From positions 1,116,001 through 1,180,000 of the forward strand of contig OZ241390.1 of assembly GCA_965200835.1 (NCBI GenBank): a stretch of 64,000 bases of DNA. The letters run 5' to 3'. A program made the translations under genes and the position numbers. Below are positions 19,050-27,594 of this stretch, one piece after another. Position 1 is the first letter of the stretch, and each line of letters begins with the position of its first letter. The notes beneath the pieces were generated by a model. It did not search any database. It saw nothing but the letters and a program-made list of their open reading frames with translations, and was not told the DNA's origin. This stretch comes from JAPPFW01 sp965200835. GTDB taxonomy: Bacteria; Actinomycetota; Acidimicrobiia; Spongiisociales; Spongiisociaceae.

Positions 19050-19775
19050 TCATCCTCCCCGCGTGCTCTGGGACGCAGCGGGGTAAACGAACACCCGCAT
19101 CCGGCCCTGGATGCGGTGGAATCCCGTCGATCTGTACAGGGCAGCCGCCGCCCGGTTGGCGGGGGTGGTGTTCAGCAGCATCGAGGCGGCCCCATGCCGG
19201 GCGGCCCAGCGAATACCGGCCAGCGTTAGGCGGCTTCCCCAACCGCGACCGCGGTAGTCGGGCGCTACCGCAATCCGTTGCAGATAGGAGGTGACACCGG
19301 AACAGCCGACGATGGCGTAACCCTGCGGTCCCGATCCGGCGGGGCACAGGATCACCCGCCGGAAAGTCGCCAGATAAGACTCGCGGAGGCCGGCGGGGCT
19401 GCTCCGCCAGAGTGGGCCGAACGACTGCCGGTCGATCTCGGCAAGCCGCTCGAAGTCGGGCGAGGCTACCCCAACCCGCCGCGACTCGGGAGGCACCGGG
19501 CCGATCAGGCTCCGCCGGTAGAGGGTCAGGGTGGCAAAAGGGAGGTAACCGGCGTCCTGCCAGGTCTCCGACCCGCGGTCGGTCACTGGTTGGGAGGCCA
19601 CTCGATCCATGCCAAGGTCGAGTACCTGGCTGGTAGCCCTGCGCAGAAAACGAGATCCTCCTCGCTCCAGGCGCAGGTAACCGTAGGGAATGTCGGAGTT
19701 CCAGGGCCGGGCCATCGCCTTCCCCCAGCCATCCCTGATGGTGATCGATCCGGGCCAGTCTCCTGTGACCCTCAC
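19050..19775 (-). CDS. GNAT family N-acetyltransferase
   Basis: 241 residues with a C-terminal acetyl-CoA-binding core: LQRIAVAPDYRGRGWGSRLTLAG holds the RGxGxG pyrophosphate loop, and LLNTTPANRAAAALYRSTGF is the typical end of the fold. The N-terminal 100 residues are not diagnostic. The substrate is unknown. The GTG start overlaps the NUDIX stop (GTGA), so the two are probably co-translated. It occupies the place of mycobacterial Rv3909. Confidence 0.85.
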   Translation of the reverse strand: MRVTGDWPGSITIRDGWGKAMARPWNSDIPYGYLRLERGGSRFLRRATSQVLDLGMDRVASQPVTDRGSETWQDAGYLPFATLTLYRRSLIGPVPPESRRVGVASPDFERLAEIDRQSFGPLWRSSPAGLRESYLATFRRVILCPAGSGPQGYAIVGCSGVTSYLQRIAVAPDYRGRGWGSRLTLAGIRWAARHGAASMLLNTTPANRAAAALYRSTGFHRIQGRMRVFVYPAASQSTRGG

Positions 19776-20188
19776 AGTTCCAGAGCCTTCCTCACCAGCC
19801 GACGCTCCGACCGGTAGCTGAGCAGGTCGACAGCCATGCCCGGCTCGAGGACCAGCACTTCGTCGATCTCATCGTCATGGTCCGCGGTATTGCCGCCCGC
19901 CGCGGCCATCCGGAAGTAGGTCACCCGCTTCCTCACCCGTACCCGATCTCGTACGAACCAGTACTGCAGGACGCCAGCCGGTTGGCTATCTGTGATGGTC
20001 GCTTCGAGGCCGGTCTCCTCGATGACCTCCCGGCGGGCGCCCTCGAGGGTGCTCTCCCCCGGTTCTACCAGCCCTTTCGGTAACGTGACCACCGGGCGCC
20101 CGGCCAGATCGGTAGTTTGCACCACCACCAGCCGCCCGCCGGTTGTCAGCAGGATCCCGCCGGCCGAATACTCGAATGTCGTCTTCAC
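19772..20188 (-). CDS. NUDIX hydrolase (MutT4-like position)
   Basis: 138-residue nucleoside-diphosphate-linked hydrolase. The Nudix box GLVEPGESTLEGARREV followed by IEETGL is complete, with the metal-binding glutamates present. The substrate cannot be read from sequence. Its place beside a pcnA-type gene and upstream of the pseudokinase-sigma block matches mycobacterial mutT4. Its 5' end faces the HDAC-family gene with a 73-base divergent spacer. Confidence 0.9.
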   Translation of the reverse strand: MKTTFEYSAGGILLTTGGRLVVVQTTDLAGRPVVTLPKGLVEPGESTLEGARREVIEETGLEATITDSQPAGVLQYWFVRDRVRVRKRVTYFRMAAAGGNTADHDDEIDEVLVLEPGMAVDLLSYRSERRLVRKALEL

Positions 20189-20261
20189 CGGTCTCCCATC
20201 CTGCGGCGGTACAGGAGGTCGCCTGGCCTGATCCTACCGCCTGGCTGGGTAGGCTGGCGCG

Positions 20262-21278
20262 ATGCGTGTCCAGCTCGTGTCGCATCCGATCTTCGCCGCC
20301 CATGACACCGGCTACGGCCATCCCGAGCGCCCGGCCCGCCTCCAAGCTGCTCTCGAAGGGGTCCGGCAGGCTCCGTTCGAGGTGATCGAGGAGCAAGCGC
20401 TCCAGGTGGAACGGTCGCTGTTGGAGCTGGTTCACGACTCCCCCTACATCGACTACATAGAGCGATTCTGCGCGGCGGGAGGAGGCGCGCTGGATGCCGA
20501 CACGCACGCAGTGGGGGCTTCCTGGGAGGCCGCCCTGCGGGCCGCCGGGGCCGGGCCCCTGGCCGCGCGGCGGCTCGAGCAAGGCCGGGCCGACGTGGCC
20601 TTTCTGGCGGTTCGGCCGCCCGGCCATCACGCCCGCCGCTCCACCGCCATGGGTTTCTGTCTGTTCAACAACGTGGCGGTGACCGCCGCCATGCTGGCCG
20701 CCCGGGGTGAGCGGGTGGCCATCGTGGACTGGGATGTCCATCACGGGAACGCCACCGAGGAGATGTTCTGGGCGGCGGAGGACATCCTCTACATTTCCCT
20801 GCATCAGTTCCCCTTCTACCCCGGGACCGGTGGGCTGGTGGACATGACAGCCCACCCGGCGGCGTCCACCACTCTCGACCTACCCCTTCCCGCGGGGACG
20901 GCCGGTGACTTGTACCGCATGGCCTTCTCCCGGCTCATCATCCCGGTGGTGGCGGGATTCGGCCCCGACTGGCTGCTGGTGAGCGCCGGATACGATGCCC
21001 ATGCTCGCGATCCCCTGGCCGAACTCCGGCTGCAAGCGTCGGACTATGCCTTCATGGCCGCCTCGCTTGCCCCGGTGACGCCCCGGCAGAGGACGATCTT
21101 CTTCCTGGAAGGTGGTTACGACCTCGAGGCGATCCGAGCCTCCGTGTCCGCCACCCTCTCAGGGTCGGCCGGCCATCCGGTTACCGATGAGGAGGTCCGC
21201 TACCGGTCCCCCGCCGCGGCCTTCCGGATACTGGAAGAGGTGACCAGGGAGGCTGCCAAGGTGTGGGCTCTCCCCTGA
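20262..21278 (+). CDS. Histone deacetylase / acetylpolyamine amidohydrolase family protein
   Basis: Zinc-dependent amidohydrolase of the HDAC/AcuC fold, 338 residues. Family motifs are in order: YGHPERPARL near residue 18, the catalytic RPPGHHA (about 118-124), the zinc-binding DWDVHHGN (about 156-163) and SAGYDAHARDPL (about 243-254). GGYDLEAI closes the core. Bacterial members deacetylate polyamines, small acetylated metabolites or acetyl-CoA synthetase; the substrate is not clear here. It is inserted between the NUDIX and pcnA genes that are neighbours in mycobacteria. Confidence 0.9.
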   Translation: MRVQLVSHPIFAAHDTGYGHPERPARLQAALEGVRQAPFEVIEEQALQVERSLLELVHDSPYIDYIERFCAAGGGALDADTHAVGASWEAALRAAGAGPLAARRLEQGRADVAFLAVRPPGHHARRSTAMGFCLFNNVAVTAAMLAARGERVAIVDWDVHHGNATEEMFWAAEDILYISLHQFPFYPGTGGLVDMTAHPAASTTLDLPLPAGTAGDLYRMAFSRLIIPVVAGFGPDWLLVSAGYDAHARDPLAELRLQASDYAFMAASLAPVTPRQRTIFFLEGGYDLEAIRASVSATLSGSAGHPVTDEEVRYRSPAAAFRILEEVTREAAKVWALP

Positions 21279-21351
21279 GCAGGGGGAGCCACCGCTACTG
21301 TCTACCCTCCCGCGGACCACCCCCCGATCCTGGCTACCACCATCCACCATC

Positions 21352-22767
21352 ATGATTCCTGAACGCCTGGCCTGGCTGAACCGAGGCCCTGCACGTGAGC
21401 TGGCCGACTTGCTGACCGGCGCTGGCCATGCCATCTATCTGGTCGGAGGGTCGGTGCGCGATGCCCTGCTGGGTAGGGAGGCGGACGATCTGGACTTTGC
21501 CACCGACGCCCGCCCCGCCCGGCTCAAGGCCCTACTACGGGGTTGGGCCGATGAGCTGTACACCGTCGGGGAGCGGTTCGGAACCGTCGGTGCTCTCCAC
21601 AACGGCATCCGGTTCGAGATCACCACCTTCCGGGCCGAGGTATACCGGAAGGACAGCCGCCGTCCCGAGGTGAGCTTTGGAGACTCGATCGAGGGGGACC
21701 TGCGGCGGCGTGACTTCACCGTAAATGCGATCGCCCTCGAGTTGGGGGTAGGTGGGCCCATACTGATCGATCCGTTCGGCGGGCTGGCTGATCTGGCAGC
21801 TCGGAGGCTCCGTACTCCCGCCGGCCCGGCGCTGTCCTTCTCCGACGATCCTCTGCGGATGGTTCGCCTATTTCGCTTCCTCGCCGAGCTGGGTTTCCGA
21901 CCGGATGATGCCGAGCTCCGGGCGGTGAGGGACATGAGCGATCGTTTGAGCATCGTCAGTGCCGAACGGATCCGCGACGAGTTCTCCAAGCTGGTGATCG
22001 GGGATCACGCGTCCGCGGCGCTGAGCCTGATGATCGAGTCGAGGCTGGCGGACCAGTTCATTCCGGAGATCCCGGCTCTGGCCATGACGAAGGATCCCTA
22101 TCATCGGCACAAGGACGTGCTCGCCCACTCCCTGGCGGTGGTGGCCAAGACCGAACCGGACCTGGTACTGCGCCTGGCTGCCCTCTTTCACGATGTTGGC
22201 AAGCCGGCCACCCGCCGATTCGAGGGTCCGAAGGTCACCTTCCACAACCACGACGTGGTAGGAGCCCGCATGACCCGCGCCCGCCTGCGGCGACTTCGCT
22301 ATCCCAAGCAAGTGGTGGAGGACGTGGCGGAGCTGGTCTTCCTGCACATGAGGACCCATACCCTCAAGATGGGCTGGACCGACTCGGCGGTCCGGCGCTA
22401 CGTGCGTGACGCCGGGGTGTTGCTTCCCAAGCTCAACCAACTGGCCCGGTGCGATGTCACCACCCGGAGCGGTCGCCGAGCCAGGCGGATCCAGCGGCAG
22501 ATCGACGAGCTGGAGGAACGGATCGCGGAGCTCCGCGAACTGGAGGAGCTGGCTGCCCTCCGGCCGCCCATCGACGGCCACGAGGTGATGGCCTACCTGG
22601 GCATCGGCCCTGGACCCAAAGTGGGTGCCATCCTCAAGATACTGCTCGACAAGCGGATCGACGACGGTCCCTACGATCGGGAGGAGGCGTTCGCCATCGT
22701 GCGAGAGCTGGCCATCCGGGAGGGTCGGGAGGATCCGGGCTCCCCTCCCCCCTTTCAGGACCCATGA
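21352..22767 (+). CDS. pcnA: CCA tRNA nucleotidyltransferase / poly(A) polymerase family with HD domain
   Basis: 471 residues. The nucleotidyltransferase core is GGSVRDALLGREADDLDFATDA, with the two catalytic aspartates in DDLDFAT. RRRDFTVNAIAL and DDPLRMVRLFRFLAELGF follow. An HD phosphohydrolase domain shows LAALFHDVGKPATR. This architecture is typical of the actinobacterial gene named pcnA, generally a CCA-adding enzyme that finishes tRNA 3' ends. The encoded tRNAs in the window generally lack CCA, so an adding enzyme is needed. Confidence 0.93.
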   Translation: MIPERLAWLNRGPARELADLLTGAGHAIYLVGGSVRDALLGREADDLDFATDARPARLKALLRGWADELYTVGERFGTVGALHNGIRFEITTFRAEVYRKDSRRPEVSFGDSIEGDLRRRDFTVNAIALELGVGGPILIDPFGGLADLAARRLRTPAGPALSFSDDPLRMVRLFRFLAELGFRPDDAELRAVRDMSDRLSIVSAERIRDEFSKLVIGDHASAALSLMIESRLADQFIPEIPALAMTKDPYHRHKDVLAHSLAVVAKTEPDLVLRLAALFHDVGKPATRRFEGPKVTFHNHDVVGARMTRARLRRLRYPKQVVEDVAELVFLHMRTHTLKMGWTDSAVRRYVRDAGVLLPKLNQLARCDVTTRSGRRARRIQRQIDELEERIAELRELEELAALRPPIDGHEVMAYLGIGPGPKVGAILKILLDKRIDDGPYDREEAFAIVRELAIREGREDPGSPPPFQDP

Positions 22768-22833
22768 GGTGCCTACCTGCCAAGCCCCGGGCGGAGAGCC
22801 CTGTCGGCCCGCCGCCGAGATCGACCATCACTC

Positions 22834-24288
22834 ATGAGGGCGCGCTGGCGGCTGTTCGTGGCATGCACGCCGGCCGCCATGGTCCAGGGCTTGGATGTGG
22901 CCATGGTCAATGTGGCGCTGCCGTCGATCGGAGTGCGGCTCTCCGCTGAGCTGGCGGATCTTCAATGGGTGGTGGCCGCCACCGCGCTGGCCCTGGTCTC
23001 ACTGCTCCCGACCGGAGGCGCCTTCGGGGATCTCTACGGCCGGCGAAGCGTCCTGCTCTTCGGCTACGGCCTGCTGATGCTGGGTGCCCTGGTGGCCTGG
23101 GCGGCCACCTCGATGGCGATGCTGCTGCCGGCTCGGGTCCTGCAAAGGGTGGGGATCGCGCTGGGGTTTCCCAACTCCCTAGCGACGGTGGCTCTGGCCT
23201 TCCCGCCGCGGGAACGGGGACGGGCGGTAGCTGTCTGGACGGCGATCTCCTCTCTCGTCTTCGCGGTCAGCCCCGTAGTCGGCGGCCTGCTGGTCGGAGC
23301 CTTCGGGTTCAATGCCATCTTCCTGCCCGCCTTCGGGCTGGCGGCGGTGGGCGCGGCCGGAACCTGGATGTGGATCCCTCGCGGTCGGCCCATCCGCGAG
23401 CGGACCCTGGACGTTTCGGGCCTGGCGCTCGGGACGGCCGCCCTCTCCCTGCTCAGCTACGGGCTGATCGAGGGCGGCAGGGGAGGGTTCGGGCAACCGC
23501 TCATCCTGATGGTGCTGGGCGCCGGCCTGTGGTGTACCTCCGAGTTCCTCAGCCACGAGCTGAGAATCGCCCATCCCATGCTCGATGTCAGATTTGTCAC
23601 GAAGGTGCCGTTCGGGCCGATCGTGCTGGTCACCTTCGTCCTGTACACGGCCACCAACGCGGTGATGTTTTTGATGGCCATCTACCTCCAGGCGCTGCGC
23701 GGCCTGTCCCCGGCCACTGCCGGGCTGGTCATGCTGGCCTTCTCGACGCCGGTGTTCCTGGGGGCGCCCCTCGGCGGGTACCTGAACGATCGAGTGGGTT
23801 TCCGCCGACCGGTGATGGCGGTGCTGCCGATCCTGGCGGTGGCGGCGTTATTGCTAGCTCGCGCCGGTCCCGGCACCCCGCTAGTCGGATACGTTGCGCT
23901 GGGCATGGCACTGGTGGGCATCCTGAACGGGGTCTTCTTCGTAATCAGCTCCACGTCAGCGGTGACCGGGGTGCCCGAGCACCAGACCTCCGCGATGGCG
24001 GCCACCCTGCCCGCCGCCCGGCAGCTGGCGGGTGTGGTCGGCGTGATGCTGGCCGGGGTGCTGGCCACCGTCACTACCCGCGCCCGGCTCTCGTCGAGCC
24101 TCGAGGCTCCGGAGGAGCTGTCGATCGGTGGTTTCGGGTGGGTCGCCGACGGCGCCGAACCGGCGCTGGTGATGGCCTACTCGGAAGCCTCCTTCTTCGC
24201 CTACTCGATGGTCATGCTCACGGTCGCCGCCGGTGCCGTAGCAGTGGCAGCGTTGGTCTTCCGGCTGATGAGAGGCGCCGAGGCGTGA
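22834..24288 (+). CDS. MFS transporter, DHA2 (EmrB/QacA-like) family
   Basis: 484-residue major facilitator with about 14 hydrophobic segments. The N-terminal LDVAMVNVALPSIG is the DHA2 motif around helix 1, QWVVAATALALVSLLP is helix 2, and GAFGDLYGRRSVLL is motif A between helices 2 and 3. Drug or metabolite export by proton antiport is the family role; the substrate is unknown. It starts 66 bases after pcnA and is followed by a large palindromic element. Confidence 0.9.
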   Translation: MRARWRLFVACTPAAMVQGLDVAMVNVALPSIGVRLSAELADLQWVVAATALALVSLLPTGGAFGDLYGRRSVLLFGYGLLMLGALVAWAATSMAMLLPARVLQRVGIALGFPNSLATVALAFPPRERGRAVAVWTAISSLVFAVSPVVGGLLVGAFGFNAIFLPAFGLAAVGAAGTWMWIPRGRPIRERTLDVSGLALGTAALSLLSYGLIEGGRGGFGQPLILMVLGAGLWCTSEFLSHELRIAHPMLDVRFVTKVPFGPIVLVTFVLYTATNAVMFLMAIYLQALRGLSPATAGLVMLAFSTPVFLGAPLGGYLNDRVGFRRPVMAVLPILAVAALLLARAGPGTPLVGYVALGMALVGILNGVFFVISSTSAVTGVPEHQTSAMAATLPAARQLAGVVGVMLAGVLATVTTRARLSSSLEAPEELSIGGFGWVADGAEPALVMAYSEASFFAYSMVMLTVAAGAVAVAALVFRLMRGAEA

Positions 24289-24290
24289 CC

Positions 24291-24372
24291 GCTAGCTGCG
24301 ACTTGGGCGTCGGAGTCCGTGTCCCACGTCGTTGTAGTGGGAGGTCTCACGACAAACGCCGACGCCGCTAGC
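24291..24372. repeat. 82-base nested palindromic element
   Basis: Three concentric inverted repeats: GCTAGC (24291-24296 and 24367-24372), GGCGTCGG (24306-24313) with CCGACGCC (24359-24366), and CCCAC (24323-24327) with GTGGG (24337-24341). It begins two bases after the MFS gene. It could be a terminator without U-tract, a structured RNA or a mobile miniature element. Confidence 0.6.
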
Positions 24373-24508
24373 TACCCGCTGCCAACCCACCGTGCCTGTG
24401 TCAATAACCTTGTGTGAAACTCTAGGACTTGCAGGACCTTGGTAAGGACCGAGCCTAAGTCGTCATGATACACCATATCGCCCACATCCTCCCCTTCGGG
24501 GACACACG

Positions 24509-24925
24509 CTAACAACACCCGGGCAAGCGATTTGATTTGGGGGCGTATTGGGGTGCTTTGAAAAGCCTGTCAAGGGGGTGGATGGGATCAGAGGACATCC
24601 TGGTGGTGTCTGCTAGCTCGCCATGTATGCCCGCGTGAGGCAGTAATGCGAGCTCGATCCTGGTCGCGACTTCACGTACAGCGTCGCCAGCGTGGGTCTC
24701 AACAGTGTCGCCTATGTGGTCAGAGACATCACCGGTGGCAAAGTAGGCGGCCGCAACAGCGGCCGTCACGGTGGCTATCTGCTCATGCATGGCTTCGGCA
24801 CGGCCGCGATCAACCTCAGTAGCTACTGACGCTAGTAATGTCGCGCACTCGGCCATCTGGGTGGCACCCGCGATTAGGAGTATGGCAGCGCCACCCAGAT
24901 AGGTGGGTGTATTGATATAGGACAT
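24509..24925 (-). CDS. Hypothetical protein, orphan
   Basis: About 138 residues from ATG 24925; an upstream start at 25039 would give 176 residues. The N-terminus has a hydrophobic stretch (YLGGAAILLIAGATQ), and the middle is helical with many Ala, Glu and Val residues (EQIATVTAAVAAAYF). No motif is recognisable. Base composition is lower in GC than its neighbours, suggesting acquired DNA. The weak ribosome-binding site makes the reading frame uncertain. Confidence 0.4.
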   Translation of the reverse strand: MSYINTPTYLGGAAILLIAGATQMAECATLLASVATEVDRGRAEAMHEQIATVTAAVAAAYFATGDVSDHIGDTVETHAGDAVREVATRIELALLPHAGIHGELADTTRMSSDPIHPLDRLFKAPQYAPKSNRLPGCC

Positions 24926-25039
24926 TGGTTTGTGCTCGTTAGTTATGATGGTTGGTTTACCTCGTTGGTTTTGCTTCAACAGGAAAGCGATTGGGACAGT
25001 CGCAAGGCCTTCCCGCTTCTTGCATCCTCCTGCTGGCAT

Positions 25040-25333
25040 GCGACTCTCGATAGGTCGGCTCTCGTTAGGTCGGCAGTGTAGGGGCCGTCCGACTCAGCTG
25101 TCAACCCAGACGTGACTCTCCGACTCAGGCAGCGGCTGGGGGGACCGAGCCTGTCCACTAACCCCCCTGATCTAGTTCCGGGGTGCGCCACCCGAGGCGC
25201 CGGCACGGTCGGGCGGGTGGATAAGCAGGCAGACCGGCCAAGCCCATAACCCGAATCCATCGATGGGTTCGGGATCGCGCTGCTCTCCGAGACCTCCCCT
25301 ATTGCTCCTGCCGGTGCGACCCCGACGAGCAGT
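25040..25333. other. Intergenic stretch without recognisable gene
   Basis: About 290 bases between the orphan gene and the alkD-like gene. I see no coding frame with family similarity, no tRNA and no strong repeat. Confidence 0.4.
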
Positions 25334-26032
25334 TCAGTGCCGGACGCGTTCGATCGCCTTCAGGGCTTCCCGGCGGCTGAGGGGCGAGAGCCGATCATGG
25401 TTGGTGTCCACGTAGGAGGAAACCACGTCGGGACAGGTCTTGGAATACTCCCGCAGTGCCCAGCCGATCGCCTTGCGCAGGAAGAACTCCTGCTCGCCGA
25501 GGGAGGGTTCGATGACTGTGAACAGGAGCTCGGGGTCGGCGGCTGCCTTGAACCTGAGCTGGGCGAGGATGGCGGTGCGCCTTTTCCAGATGTCGGGGTC
25601 CTCCGACCACTCCAGCAGGACAGGGCGGATGGCCTCGGGATAGGTGGTCAACAGGTGTCCCACATGCTTGCCGGCCAGCTGGTCCACGTAGTCCCACCAG
25701 GCACCGGTGACGATCATCTCCTCCAGCATGGGTAGGCAGTCCGGCCGGAGCCACTTCCGGTAGGTCCGCACGTTGGCCAGCTCGACCGCTCCGTAGCGTT
25801 GCTCCCGGTGGGTGGCTGACCGCCAGATGTCCAGCACCACCTCCTCCCAGGCGACAGCGTTAGGCAGCGGGTGCGCCTTGGCAACGACTCGGGTCAGGCG
25901 GCGCACCTCGGGAACCCTCACCCCGTGAAAGGGAAGCTCGGACTTCATGTACCGTTGCTGCCCGACCGCCCGTTCCGGATCCCCCGCCTCGGACAGGCGA
26001 GCGATCAGATCGGCTCGCAGGGAGCCGCTCAT
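25334..26032 (-). CDS. DNA alkylation repair protein, AlkD-like
   Basis: HEAT-repeat DNA glycosylase family that removes N3- and N7-alkylated purines. The 232-residue product starting MSGSLRADLIARL has the AlkD-like GQQRYMKSELPFHGVRVPEVRRL. The pocket residues are present in AWWDYVDQLA, where Trp and Asp align with the catalytic W/D of Bacillus AlkD, and WKRRTAILAQLRF follows. ATG 26032 was preferred over one 144 bases upstream, whose extra residues do not resemble the family. Confidence 0.85.
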   Translation of the reverse strand: MSGSLRADLIARLSEAGDPERAVGQQRYMKSELPFHGVRVPEVRRLTRVVAKAHPLPNAVAWEEVVLDIWRSATHREQRYGAVELANVRTYRKWLRPDCLPMLEEMIVTGAWWDYVDQLAGKHVGHLLTTYPEAIRPVLLEWSEDPDIWKRRTAILAQLRFKAAADPELLFTVIEPSLGEQEFFLRKAIGWALREYSKTCPDVVSSYVDTNHDRLSPLSRREALKAIERVRH

Positions 26033-26174
26033 CCGCCGGGGGTCCTGGACCGTTCGGGCTGAACGCGGTGGGTGCACATCATCGACCTCGTGAGGCAGAG
26101 TAGTGAGGGCTGCTAGAAGGAACGGTACGCCCGCTGGTCTATCGTCTACTCGGCGCCGATGCGAGGAGGTGGCC

Positions 26175-26702
26175 ATGCCGCACGTGGAATCCTGGTACGG
26201 GAGGTACTACGAGGACTTCGAGATCGGGGACATCTATCGCGGGCCGATCGGACGGACCATCACCGAGGCGGACAACGTCTGGATGACCCTGCTCACCATG
26301 AACACCAACCAGTCCCACTTCAACGATCACTACGCCCAGACCACCCCCTTCGGCAAGCCCATCGTCAACTCGGGCGTCACCCTTGCCATCGTCTTGGGCA
26401 TGAGCGTAATCGACACCTCACAGAAGGCCTTCGCCAACCTCGGCTGGGACCGCATCAAACTGACCCACCCGGTTGTGGTGGGCGACACCCTCTACGTGGA
26501 GTCCCAGGTCCTCGACAAGCGGGAGTCGAAATCGCGACCCTACGGCGGGATAGTGAAAGTCCGCACCCGCGGCCTCAACCAAGACGGCCGGACGGTGCTG
26601 GTCTACGAGCGGTCGATATTTATCTACAAGCAGACCGCCCCCCAGGACAAGGGCTACTGGCCCGAGCCCGACATCCCGATCGAAGACCTCGGCGATGGAT
26701 GA
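26175..26702 (+). CDS. MaoC-like dehydratase
   Basis: 175-residue hot-dog-fold hydratase/dehydratase acting on acyl-CoA-type substrates. The N-terminal YYEDFEIGDIYRGPIGRTITEAD is the MaoC opening, and NQSHFNDHYAQTTPFGKPIVNSG holds the catalytic Asp/His region in its variant form (N..H.N). VGDTLYVESQVLDKRESKSR follows. GAGGAGG directly precedes the ATG at 26175. The best analogues are mesaconyl-CoA hydratase-like proteins, but the substrate is not determined. It diverges from the alkD-like gene. Confidence 0.85.
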   Translation: MPHVESWYGRYYEDFEIGDIYRGPIGRTITEADNVWMTLLTMNTNQSHFNDHYAQTTPFGKPIVNSGVTLAIVLGMSVIDTSQKAFANLGWDRIKLTHPVVVGDTLYVESQVLDKRESKSRPYGGIVKVRTRGLNQDGRTVLVYERSIFIYKQTAPQDKGYWPEPDIPIEDLGDG

Positions 26703-26884
26703 ACCCGGACACGGTGGGAGCAGCGTCCGCATATCCCTCCGGTCCTGACAGTCCTCCCTGACCGTTACAACCTACTCTGCCCCGAGCGCGCTCGACTTTG
26801 ACGAGTTGTGCCGTGGAAGTCGGCGAACCGTCCCGGTCGCCTCAGTTGGGCATACCCAGGAGACCAGGGGATAGCCGACGTCGC

Positions 26885-27100
26885 TCAGTCACGACGGATC
26901 CGGTTCTCCTTCCGCAACCGGCGCAGCTCCTCACGCTCAGATGTGGTCAACCCCCCGGCGGCCGGTATCAACCTCAGTGTCGGGTCGGAGGGTGACGCTG
27001 GTGTGGAACCGCCGCCGGTTCTTGTGTGACGAGCAGACACTGCCCGGATCGACATCTTCCGAGCGTCTGCTACCAGCTGAGACACAAACCGGTGGGTCAA
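26885..27100 (-). pseudogene. Transposase N-terminal relic (IS3 OrfA-like)
   Basis: The minus-strand frame contains GLTTSEREELRRLRKENRIR, the conserved coiled-coil segment of IS3-family OrfA transposases, and stops right after it. No intact partner frame is present. The upstream part (THRFVSQLVADARKMSIRAVSARH) could belong to a different transposase. It is a decayed insertion-sequence fragment. Confidence 0.5.
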
Positions 27101-27332
27101 CCCTCCGACGAATTCGTCATGCCGCTCCAGATGCCGCTCCTCACAGTTAACTGGGTTGGTGGCATCGGACTGTGGGGCTGGTGAAGGCGCACCGCAGTAC
27201 GCTGCGAACTACAATGCAGAGAAGACACAGACCGGCCGCCAGCGTTCCACCTGAACCTGTTCCGATCCCGATACCAGCTCCTGAAGCGGGTCGACCATCT
27301 CATCCACCAGGCACTCGACTGCATCGCCTGAC

Positions 27333-27570
27333 CTCTACAACACCGGACAAATACCCGAATACCGAGAAATCGTCGATACCATCTTGGCCTGGGCACCCCA
27401 GATCCTCAACTACCATCGCCACCAACGGAGACCAACCAACGGACCCATCAAAGCACTCAACAACCTCATCGCCTTCGGATTCCCCAACTTCAACAACTGC
27501 CGAACTGGAGCCCTCTTCTACGCTGGAACACCCAACTGGAACGTACTCCCCACCATCGCACCCCACTAAC
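27333..27570 (+). pseudogene. Transposase C-terminal relic (ISL3-like)
   Basis: A plus-strand frame encodes IPEYREIVDTILAWAPQIL and then PTNGPIKALNNLIAFGFPNF followed by GALFYAGTPNWNVL. This matches the C-terminal end of ISL3-family transposases (the NGP..A.NN.I...GF.NF.N.R motif). The start and catalytic middle are missing, and a short deletion seems to lie after NNLI. It sits just before a lower-GC island. Confidence 0.65.
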
Positions 27571-27594
27571 ATCCGACGAGCCAGGTAAGGCTAG

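Noticed and set aside
22965..24371. 468-codon plus-strand frame overlapping the MFS gene
   Set aside because: Arg/Gly/Pro-rich product typical of an out-of-frame reading in high-GC DNA; the MFS frame has clear membrane helices.
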